A stretch of 64,000 nt of DNA from Clostridiales bacterium UBA1770 (GTDB taxonomy: Bacteria > Bacillota > Clostridia > Oscillospirales > CAG-272). Position numbers and translations under genes: made by a program. Each line of letters opens with the position of its first letter. The first letter of the stretch is position 1. Below the pieces are notes generated by a model. It did not search any database, had not been told where the DNA came from, and saw only the letters and a list, made by a program, of their open reading frames with translations. The stretch lies in assembly GCA_002315325.1 (NCBI GenBank), contig DCGU01000054.1, positions 1 through 64,000 on the forward strand. The letters run 5' to 3'. Shown piece after piece: positions 1-7,028 of this stretch.

Positions 1-1673
1 GCAATCAGCAAATGCGGCATTTTGGCGATATCCATATATACGGGGGCGCCGACGATGTCCTCGCCGAGGCAGACGTTAATCTTACTCTTGGCGTCGGTAA
101 ACTTGGGGGAATCCAACAGGTTACGCAGACCGACCATGGACGCCTCGGCATTGGGCACCTCGATACCGACGGCATCCTTGCCGGGGATAGGGGCCTCAAT
201 ACGAATACCGGACGTGGCTGCCAAGCCCATGGCGATATCCTCCGACAGGTTGGCAATCTGGCGGACGCGGACGCCTGCCTCGGGTTTAATTTCGTACCGT
301 GTGACGGTCGGACCGCAGGAATACGTCACTTCTTTAATCGGAATATGGAAGCTTTTCAGCGTTTCTTCCAAACGATGCTGGTTGGCCCGCATCGTTTCCT
401 CGTCCATCTTGGAACGGGAATCGGTGGGTTTCAGCAAATCAACGGGCGGGAAGACGTAGGGGTTATCTTCGGCGTCGGGCAAGTCCTGCAGCACCTCGTC
501 CGTCTCGTCTTCCGCATCTTCCTCGTCAACCAATTCCGCTTCGGATGCGGCGCCGGACAAATCCAGTTCGACAAAGTCCGTCTTTTTATTTTTCTTACCG
601 GACGGGAATACGACCACTGCGGGATCGAGCATGGGTTCAGGCTCGGGCTCCGGTGCAGGCGCAGGCGCCGGCATGGGCATCGGTTCCGGTGCCGGCAGCG
701 CAACGGGTTCTTCCTCTTTTTTCTCCGTCAGGAGCGGGTCGGGTGTCAAAACGTCCCCATCGGGGTCGAGTTCGGCCGCAGCGGGTTCAACGGCAGGCGG
801 CAGTTCGGCCTTTTTGCGGGGTGCTTTCAATTTTTCACGTACGGGAGCGGGCTCGATGACAGCCGGTTCTTCATAGGCAAGTTCTTCTGCCTGTCTTTCT
901 TCACGGCGGCGTTTGATTTTTTCCTTGCGGTTATGAATCCAACGCCGAATCTCGGTCCACACCTGTACCGGCGTCACACCGATTAACAGCAGGGCAAGCG
1001 CAATGAGAAGTCCTGTAAGGATAATCATGGAACCGGTCAAATGGAGCCCTTCAAAGCAGGCCCAGCCGAAATAGCCGCCGACGATACCGCCGCCGTCCAT
1101 TCTGCTGCCCTCGATTACCATTTGAGAAAAATCAGTTTTTAACGTGCCGTTATGATGTGCCAGCACGTGAATCCAAGCCGAGAGCACCGAAAGCGTCACA
1201 ACGGACAGAATCAGTTTAAAATAGGTAAGTTTTCGGTCGACGTACTGCCGCCAAAATACCGCCAAATTTAAGCAGATAAACGGCAGGGCGGCGGCACCGT
1301 AACCAAACGTGCCGTAGAACAGTTTGTGAATGAAATAGCCGACCGGCCCCAGCGCGTCGTTCCGTTCGACAACGCCGAGCAAAATCATATCGACCGCTGC
1401 GTATACACACAGCACCAGCCAAACCCAGGGCAGAAATTGGTGGATGGTTTTGGAGGAAGGCGGCAGCAGTTTTTCCACTTCCTTGGCTTCCTGCTTTTTG
1501 CGGCCCTGCTTTGTTTCCGCACCGTCCGCTTTTTTGGCACCGTCGGTACGGGTTTGTTTGCCCGCCGTATCGTTCTTTTTCTTTGGCTCGTCGGCCGTGC
1601 GGCGTGATTTATCTGTTTTTTTCAAATCGTTTACAACCTGATCGGTTTGTTTTTCCTGTGTTTTCTTTGCCAT
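1..1673 (-). CDS. ftsK: FtsK/SpoIIIE DNA translocase, N-terminal part (cut by window edge)
   Basis: Reading from ATG at 1673 gives about 557 codons with no stop before base 1. The protein starts with a charged Lys/Asp/Glu-rich tail (about residues 1-75). Hydrophobic segments follow near 82-100, 118-140, 152-170, 190-210 and 213-230, the integral-membrane part of FtsK. Next come a basic stretch, a Pro/Ala/Glu-rich linker with repeated PAP units, and the start of the motor (ETLKSFHIPIKEVTYSCGPT, then GKDAVGIEVPN). The window ends at MPHLLIA, just before the expected Walker A motif. The family pumps DNA at the division septum during chromosome segregation. The ATPase core and gamma domain are not visible here. 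The ribosome-binding site is weak (GAAAG). Confidence 0.93.
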   Translation of the reverse strand, partial: MAKKTQEKQTDQVVNDLKKTDKSRRTADEPKKKNDTAGKQTRTDGAKKADGAETKQGRKKQEAKEVEKLLPPSSKTIHQFLPWVWLVLCVYAAVDMILLGVVERNDALGPVGYFIHKLFYGTFGYGAAALPFICLNLAVFWRQYVDRKLTYFKLILSVVTLSVLSAWIHVLAHHNGTLKTDFSQMVIEGSRMDGGGIVGGYFGWACFEGLHLTGSMIILTGLLIALALLLIGVTPVQVWTEIRRWIHNRKEKIKRRREERQAEELAYEEPAVIEPAPVREKLKAPRKKAELPPAVEPAAAELDPDGDVLTPDPLLTEKKEEEPVALPAPEPMPMPAPAPAPEPEPEPMLDPAVVVFPSGKKNKKTDFVELDLSGAASEAELVDEEDAEDETDEVLQDLPDAEDNPYVFPPVDLLKPTDSRSKMDEETMRANQHRLEETLKSFHIPIKEVTYSCGPTVTRYEIKPEAGVRVRQIANLSEDIAMGLAATSGIRIEAPIPGKDAVGIEVPNAEASMVGLRNLLDSPKFTDAKSKINVCLGEDIVGAPVYMDIAKMPHLLI

Positions 1674-1721
1674 GGCAAACTCGCTTTCTATTTATAATAA
1701 AGGTACAGTCATCTAATTTAC

Positions 1722-1750
1722 ATTATAGCATCGAAACGTGCAAAAAACAA
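1722..1750 (-). promoter_or_regulatory. Promoter of ftsK
   Basis: On the minus strand TTGTTT (1745-1750) and TATAAT (1722-1727) are 17 bp apart, and the -10 carries a TGC extension. The -10 lies about 50 bases upstream of the ftsK start. The non-coding stretch 1674-1982 holds only this promoter and the divergent rpsO promoter with its leader. Confidence 0.6.
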
Positions 1751-1843
1751 GACCGACAACTCCCTCGTTATAAAAAATACGAATAAAGTTTGCTATTGTG
1801 AAAAGGTATTAAAATATATTATTAAAAGTAAATTAAAAACTTG

Positions 1844-1872
1844 TTTACAAAAGTGGGGGAACGTGGTATAAT
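1844..1872 (+). promoter_or_regulatory. Promoter of rpsO-pnp
   Basis: TTTACA (1844-1849) and TATAAT (1867-1872) are spaced 17 bp, with TGG directly before the -10 (extended -10). Transcription would start near 1880 and give a leader of about 100 bases before rpsO. That leader holds a small GCCG/CGGC hairpin (1909-1923). It could take part in S15 autoregulation, but I could not match it to a known S15 leader class. Confidence 0.75.
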
Positions 1873-1982
1873 ATGTTCCGTACGTTGACTCAGTTTGCGG
1901 ATACAAAGGCCGTTTTGCACGGCATTTCACCCGCCGCCGACCGGGTTTACGCAAATTTTACACAGAGAAAGGTGAAAACACA

Positions 1983-2246
1983 ATGCAGAAAGACGAAAAA
2001 TTGAGTGTCATTGAACAGTATGCCACTCACGAAGGCGACACAGGTTCCCCCGAGGTTCAGATTGCTCTTCTCACGATGAGAATCAACAACCTGACCGAAC
2101 ACCTGAAGACCAACCACAAGGACCACCACAGCCGTCGCGGTCTGTTGAAGATGGTCGGTCACAGAAGAAACCTGTTGGGTTACCTGCAGAAGGTTGACAT
2201 TGAGCGTTACCGCGCCATTGTCGAGAAACTCGGCCTGAGAAAATAA
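1983..2246 (+). CDS. rpsO: 30S ribosomal protein S15
   Basis: 87 residues, close to the usual 89. It has the S15 pattern throughout: [20 protein letters not shown], then [27 protein letters not shown]15 binds the central domain of 16S rRNA and starts platform assembly of the small subunit. An AAAGGTG ribosome-binding site lies 8 bases before ATG. pnp follows 194 bases downstream on the same strand. The rpsO-pnp order is conserved in many bacteria, and the gap carries strong RNA structure rather than a clean terminator. Confidence 0.98.
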   Translation: MQKDEKLSVIEQYATHEGDTGSPEVQIALLTMRINNLTEHLKTNHKDHHSRRGLLKMVGHRRNLLGYLQKVDIERYRAIVEKLGLRK

Positions 2247-2256
2247 TTCATTGTGC

Positions 2257-2289
2257 GGGAGTGAGCGGCACAAAATGCCCCTCACTCCC
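2257..2289 (+). promoter_or_regulatory. Strong hairpin just after rpsO
   Basis: Bases 2257-2265 pair perfectly with 2281-2289 (9 bp). Above one C/C mismatch, 2267-2270 pairs with 2276-2279 around a CAAAA loop. No T-run follows directly (TCTGTCTCATTTTG), so this is more likely an RNA-processing or mRNA-stabilising element, or a weak terminator, than a full terminator. In E. coli the same gap holds a terminator and RNase III sites; similar use here is inference. Confidence 0.6.
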
Positions 2290-2324
2290 TCTGTCTCATT
2301 TTGTACCCATCCGGTGCAGGCGTT

Positions 2325-2397
2325 GGGATTAGCCATTACCGCTGCGCACGACCCTATCCGTGCACAACCGTCTTGCGTGTCGGTAATTGCTAAACCC
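2325..2397 (+). promoter_or_regulatory. pnp: Structured pnp leader (long-range stem)
   Basis: Bases 2329-2340 pair with 2382-2393 with a single mismatch. The stem is extended by GGG 2325-2327 against CCC 2395-2397. Inside it, GCACG (2346-2350) pairs with CGTGC (2359-2363). The structure ends about 30 bases before the GGAGGA ribosome-binding site of pnp (2428-2433). PNPase in enterobacteria represses its own mRNA through a leader stem; this could be an independent equivalent. Pairing is seen in the sequence, function is inferred. Confidence 0.5.
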
Positions 2398-2440
2398 TCC
2401 GCGCCGCGTCGGGCAAATAATATAAACGGAGGACATCAAA

Positions 2441-4558
2441 ATGTCAGATGTACTGAGCACCCCGATGGTCTTTAAGAATTACAAGACCTTCAACTACACC
2501 CTGGCCGGCAGACCCCTGGTCATTGAATCCGGCAAAATGGCAGGCTTGGCAAATGGTTCCTGCCTGGTTCGTTACGGTGAAACGGCCGTTCTGTGCTGCG
2601 CTACCGCATCCGAAAAACCCCGCGACGGTATCGACTTCCTGCCGCTGTCCGTCGACTTCGACGAAAGAATGTACGCTGCCGGCAAAATCCCCGGCGGTTA
2701 CCTCAAGCGTGAAGGCCGTCCTTCCGAGAAGGCCATTCTGACCTCCCGTGTCATCGACCGTCCTATCCGCCCCCTGTTCCCGAAGGATCTGCGCAACGAC
2801 GTTGCCCTGACCCTGACGGTTATGTCCGTTGACCCCGACTGCAGCCCTGAAATCACGGCTATGATCGGTGCCTCCATTGCCCTGTCCATCTCCGATATTC
2901 CGTGGAACGGACCGATCGGCGGTGTGTACGTCGGCATGGTTGACGGCAAGTTCGTCATCAACCCGACCGAAGAAGAATCCAAGAAGAGCACGCTGCAGCT
3001 GACCGTTGCCGCCTCTATGGAAAAGGTCGTTATGATTGAAGCCGGCGCTTACGAAGTATCCGACGAGGATATGTACAACGCCATTATGCTGGCCCACAAG
3101 GAAATCAAGGACCTGCTGGAATTTGTCAACGCCATCGTTGATGAAATCGGTAAACCCAAGTTCGCTTACCCCAGCTGCGAACTGGACCACGATATGTTCG
3201 ACAAGATTTTCGCTTTCTGCGAAAAGGATTTGATGAACGCCCTGGACACCGACGACAAGAACGTGCGCGATGCCCGTATGGTTCCGATTAAGGACGCCAT
3301 CATTGAAAAGTTCGGCGAAGAGTATCCCGACCTGCCCACGCAGATGGAAGAACTCGTTTACAAAATGCAGAAGAAGGTTGTTCGCCGCTGGTTGTTGGTT
3401 GACAAAAAGCGTGTTGACGGCCGCCGTATGGACCAGATTCGTCCTCTCGGTGCCGAAGTCGGCCTTTTGCCCCGCGTACACGGTTCCGGTCTGTTCACCA
3501 GAGGTCAGACCCAGGTTATGACCGCTGCCACCCTCGGCACGCTGTCCGAGGCGCAGATGCTGGACGGTATGGACAACGAAACCTCCAAGCGCTATATGCA
3601 CCACTACAATATGCCCGGCTTCTCCACCGGTGAAGCTAAGGCTGTCCGCAGCCCCGGCAGACGTGAAATCGGTCACGGCGCCCTGGCTGAACGTTCTCTG
3701 GTTCCCGTACTTCCCTCCGAGGAAGAATTCCCCTACGCAATCCGTCTGGTTTCCGACGTCGTTTCCTCCAACGGTTCCACTTCTCAGGGTTCCGTTTGCG
3801 GTTCCACGCTGGCACTGATGGATGCCGGTGTGCCGATTAAGGCACCCGTTGCCGGTATTTCCTGCGGTTTGATTACTGCGGAAGACGGCTCCTGGGACAT
3901 CATGCTGGATATCCAAGGTCTGGAAGACTTCTACGGCGATATGGACTTTAAGGTAGCCGGTACCCACAAGGGTATCACCTCCATTCAGATGGACTTGAAG
4001 ATTGACGGTCTGACGCCCGCCATCATCAAGGCCGCTTTGGAACTGGCGCACAAAGGCCGCGACTACATCATTGATGAAGTCCTGCTGAAGGCCATTGCCG
4101 CTCCCCGTCCCGAAGTATCCCGCTACGCACCCAAGATGACCACGATGCACATCGATCCCGATAAGATTCGCGAAGTCATCGGTAAGGGCGGTTCCGTCAT
4201 TCAGAAGATCGTTGCCGACACCGGCGCGAAGATTGATATTGACGACGACGGCACCATTCACATTGCCGCTGTCAACGGTGACCAGGCTGACGCAGCACGC
4301 GCTTGCATCGCCGCCATCGTATTCGAGCCCGAAGTAGGCGCCGTTTACACCGGTACCGTTACCGGCATTAAGGAATTCGGCTGTTTCGTTGAATACGCCC
4401 CCGGCAAGGAAGGCATGGTTCACATTTCCAAGATTTGCAACAAGCGTCTGGAAAAAGTGGAAGACGCCGGCATCGCCGTCGGCTCCGTTGTGAAAGTGAA
4501 GTACATGGGCCTGGATAAGAAGGGCCGTATGGACTTCTCCATCAAGGACGCCGAATAA
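2441..4558 (+). CDS. pnp: Polynucleotide phosphorylase
   Basis: 705 residues, full length for the family. PNPase degrades RNA 3' to 5' by phosphorolysis as a trimer in the cytoplasm. The first RNase PH domain opens with TFNYTLAGRPLVIESGKMAG. The second RNase PH domain carries the phosphate-binding and catalytic region around VSDVVSSNGSTSQGSVCG and LDIQGLEDFYGDMDFKVAGT. A KH domain begins near residue 568 (IREVIGKGGSVIQKI), and an S1 domain follows from about 630 (YTGTVTGIKEFGCFVEY). GGAGGA sits 7 bases before ATG 2441. It is probably cotranscribed with rpsO. Confidence 0.98.
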   Translation: MSDVLSTPMVFKNYKTFNYTLAGRPLVIESGKMAGLANGSCLVRYGETAVLCCATASEKPRDGIDFLPLSVDFDERMYAAGKIPGGYLKREGRPSEKAILTSRVIDRPIRPLFPKDLRNDVALTLTVMSVDPDCSPEITAMIGASIALSISDIPWNGPIGGVYVGMVDGKFVINPTEEESKKSTLQLTVAASMEKVVMIEAGAYEVSDEDMYNAIMLAHKEIKDLLEFVNAIVDEIGKPKFAYPSCELDHDMFDKIFAFCEKDLMNALDTDDKNVRDARMVPIKDAIIEKFGEEYPDLPTQMEELVYKMQKKVVRRWLLVDKKRVDGRRMDQIRPLGAEVGLLPRVHGSGLFTRGQTQVMTAATLGTLSEAQMLDGMDNETSKRYMHHYNMPGFSTGEAKAVRSPGRREIGHGALAERSLVPVLPSEEEFPYAIRLVSDVVSSNGSTSQGSVCGSTLALMDAGVPIKAPVAGISCGLITAEDGSWDIMLDIQGLEDFYGDMDFKVAGTHKGITSIQMDLKIDGLTPAIIKAALELAHKGRDYIIDEVLLKAIAAPRPEVSRYAPKMTTMHIDPDKIREVIGKGGSVIQKIVADTGAKIDIDDDGTIHIAAVNGDQADAARACIAAIVFEPEVGAVYTGTVTGIKEFGCFVEYAPGKEGMVHISKICNKRLEKVEDAGIAVGSVVKVKYMGLDKKGRMDFSIKDAE

Positions 4559-4613
4559 TTCATACGCTGAACTAACCCAATCTTGATGAAAGGCAGGACA
4601 CAGGTGGGATACC

Positions 4614-5681
4614 ATGAGCAATCATGACGGCAAAAACGCAGATTACGGTCTTCTGACGCAGGGCAATGCCGCAAAACGTCAGTTACGGCAGCAGAAACAG
4701 CGCAACGTTGTCATGGCTATTTGCATGGTATTTACGCTTGTGCTCTGCCTTTATTTGGCTCTCATTATCGGCAGCATCCGTGACAAAGTGGAATGGAATG
4801 AAGCACACTCGAAACCGGCAGACGACCCCGGACAGGTTGACGATCCGAGCGGCGACACCGACCCCACGCCGGGCGTGGACGTCAACGTCTTTGACGTAGT
4901 GAAAAAGAGTGCGGCGGACGTACACAAAGGGTTACTGCTGCAAATCGACGCAACCCATACGTTTGATTTTTCCGCCAACGTGAACATGAGCGACGATTTT
5001 GTCAAAATCAGCAGTGATTCGCAGGACTTCCAGCTTTCCACGTACATGAACGACTATTATAAGCCGATTTATTTGAACGCCGTGACGTACGATGCGCTGG
5101 TCAAGATGTGCGCCGATTTCCATACGGACACCGGGCACGACGATTTATATATCGTTTCGGCCTACCGCAGCGAATCCGAGCAGCGGCAAATGTACGACAA
5201 CGGCAAAAAGTCCACACCGTCGGGTGCTACGGAATACCATTCCGGCTATTCTGTCGGGTTGAGCATCCGCAACCGCCAAACGGGCGCTTCCTATAAGATT
5301 TACGTGGACAAAACGGAATACGGCACGTGGCTGGACAACAACAGTTACAAGTACGGCCTGATTTTGTCTGAAAACACGTCCTACGCCAAGAATGCCTATT
5401 ACGAGCAAACCTTCCGCTACGTCGGCAAACCCGCCGCAGCGTATATTCACGAGCACAATACCGATTTGTCCGGTTATTTGACGGCATTGTATCAGACAAA
5501 CCCGAACGACGCGGCAACGTATATCAAGGTGACGGTGAACGGCCTGCAATACGCAAGTTATTACGTGGCGGCAGCCGGTAACGTGACAAACGTTCCGATC
5601 CCCAAAGGGTGTGCCGAGACCGATTACACAATTTCAGGCGATAACGTCGGCGGTTTCATCGTGACGTACAAAATAGGATAA
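4614..5681 (+). CDS. Membrane-anchored VanY-like (M15) protein, apparently catalytically dead
   Basis: 355 residues: a cytosolic head, one membrane segment (about 32-53), a Pro/Asp-rich spacer, then an extracellular VanY/M15B-like domain. The fold markers are clear: SAYRSESEQ near 182, WLDNNSYKYGLILSE, and a closing FRYVG. The zinc ligands are not. The usual GYSEHxTGLAVDL block reads GATEYHSGYSVGL (204-216), putting Tyr208 at the His position and Gly215 at the Asp position. The closing EPWHxRYVG block reads EQTFRYVG (264-271), losing Trp and the third His. M15B enzymes trim D-Ala from peptidoglycan peptides; this copy probably binds rather than cuts. It lies 55 bases after pnp with AGGTGG before ATG, and is followed by a DHHW protein. 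Confidence 0.8.
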   Translation: MSNHDGKNADYGLLTQGNAAKRQLRQQKQRNVVMAICMVFTLVLCLYLALIIGSIRDKVEWNEAHSKPADDPGQVDDPSGDTDPTPGVDVNVFDVVKKSAADVHKGLLLQIDATHTFDFSANVNMSDDFVKISSDSQDFQLSTYMNDYYKPIYLNAVTYDALVKMCADFHTDTGHDDLYIVSAYRSESEQRQMYDNGKKSTPSGATEYHSGYSVGLSIRNRQTGASYKIYVDKTEYGTWLDNNSYKYGLILSENTSYAKNAYYEQTFRYVGKPAAAYIHEHNTDLSGYLTALYQTNPNDAATYIKVTVNGLQYASYYVAAAGNVTNVPIPKGCAETDYTISGDNVGGFIVTYKIG

Positions 5682-5723
5682 CCAAAAAGCGAAAAACGGA
5701 AAACGGATGACGACAAGAAACGC

Positions 5724-6926
5724 ATGAAAACCAAAACCCGTTTGACAAAAGAACAAACCGAAAAAGTCAGCGGCACAGTATTAACGTGTGCCGCTGCTTT
5801 GTTTATTGTCATTTTCGGTTTGTTGATATATATCCTGCCGCAGCACGAAACGTCCGAGCGGGAGAACCGCGTGCTGCAGACCTTCCCTGCCTACACGCTG
5901 CGAAAGATTTTCTGTGGTGACGCGGCAGACGAAACGGCCGCCTTTTACGCCGACCAATTCCCGGCACGCGCCTTTTTTACAACCGTGAAAGCGGGGGCCG
6001 AGTTGGCATCCGGCAAGATGGAAAACAACGAAGTGATTTTGGGGACCGGCAATACCCTGCTTTCCCGTCCCGTCTATACGGAACAGGATATGACAAAGTT
6101 AAAAAAGAACGTCACGGCAGCCGAGACGTTTATCACGCGGGTTCGCGACAGCGGTACGACAGCTGCCGTGCTGTTGGCACCGCGCGCCGTTGACGTGCTG
6201 GAGGATCATTTGCCTTCCATATATAATACGGCACAATTGGGAGCCGTATGGGACAGTGCAGCAGCGGCACTCGGTGCCGACGCATCGCTTTCCCTGTCCC
6301 TGCGGGACGAACTGACGCAACAGGCACAGGCGGGCGCATACGTGTGGTACCGCACCGACCACCATTGGACAACGTGCGGTGCCTATGCGGCCTATGAAAG
6401 CCTTGGCGAGGCGCTGGGATACGAAGCATTGCCGCAGAGTGCCTTTGCGTTTGACGACGTCAGCGATGCCTTTCTCGGCACGACGTATTCGTCATCGGGC
6501 CTGTACGATTACGCCCCGGATACGCTGACGCTGGCACGATATCCCGGTGACGACGAACTGACGACGGCAATCATCGCCCTGGACGGCAGCGTAGAAAAAA
6601 GCTTTGCCGGGCTGTATGATTTTGATAAACTTGATACCAAAGACAAATACAGCGTTTTCCTGGGCGGCAATTACGGCGAAGTACACGTGACGCACAAAGA
6701 CGGCGAATACCCCACCCTATTGGTCATCAAAGACTCGTTCTCCCATTCTTTGGCACCGTTTTTATCCTGCCATTACGATATCGTTCTGGTGGACCTGCGC
6801 TATTACCGCGGCGATTTTAACGCCCTGTATGCGTCGGTATCCCCCGATGCCGTTTTGCTGTGCTGGGGCATCAACGAGTTGGTAACGTCCAATTATGCCG
6901 TTTTAAACACGTTCCTGACACAATAA
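5724..6926 (+). CDS. DHHW-family protein (AlgX/AlgJ-like SGNH fold), membrane anchored
   Basis: 400 residues with one N-terminal membrane segment (about 20-38) and an extracellular domain. The family motif TDHHW is at 211-215 within YRTDHHWTTCGAYAAYE. A second catalytic-type block VIKDSFSHSL is near 334-343 (Ser338). This matches the DHHW family, related to the AlgX/AlgJ alginate O-acetylation proteins with an SGNH-hydrolase fold. The likely role is acyl transfer or esterase action on a surface polysaccharide. It starts 42 bases after the VanY-like gene and is closed by a strong terminator. The ribosome-binding site is weak. The substrate cannot be told from sequence. Confidence 0.8.
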   Translation: MKTKTRLTKEQTEKVSGTVLTCAAALFIVIFGLLIYILPQHETSERENRVLQTFPAYTLRKIFCGDAADETAAFYADQFPARAFFTTVKAGAELASGKMENNEVILGTGNTLLSRPVYTEQDMTKLKKNVTAAETFITRVRDSGTTAAVLLAPRAVDVLEDHLPSIYNTAQLGAVWDSAAAALGADASLSLSLRDELTQQAQAGAYVWYRTDHHWTTCGAYAAYESLGEALGYEALPQSAFAFDDVSDAFLGTTYSSSGLYDYAPDTLTLARYPGDDELTTAIIALDGSVEKSFAGLYDFDKLDTKDKYSVFLGGNYGEVHVTHKDGEYPTLLVIKDSFSHSLAPFLSCHYDIVLVDLRYYRGDFNALYASVSPDAVLLCWGINELVTSNYAVLNTFLTQ

Positions 6927-6947
6927 ACCAATCATTTGCCATCACGC

Positions 6948-6978
6948 AAAAAGAGGTGTCCGCAGACACCTCTTTTTT
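6948..6978 (+). terminator. Intrinsic terminator after the rpsO-pnp-VanY-DHHW genes
   Basis: Bases 6949-6960 pair perfectly with 6965-6976 (12 bp) around a CGCA loop, and the 3' arm runs into TTTTTT. It lies 22 bases past the DHHW stop. The A-rich 5' flank means it may also stop transcripts coming from recG on the other strand. Confidence 0.85.
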
Positions 6979-7028
6979 GTTATTAACTGTCAAAAACCGC
7001 GCCGCATGATCAGGCGGAAGCACGAAAA

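Noticed and set aside
1880..1982. Known S15-binding leader RNA before rpsO
   Set aside because: A leader of suitable length exists with a small hairpin, but I could not match the conserved features of a described class.
2444..4621. 725-codon open frame antisense to pnp
   Set aside because: It mirrors the strongly biased codons of pnp; the translation is low-complexity (Gly/Asn/Val/His-rich) with no family match, and the plus-strand frame is unmistakably PNPase.
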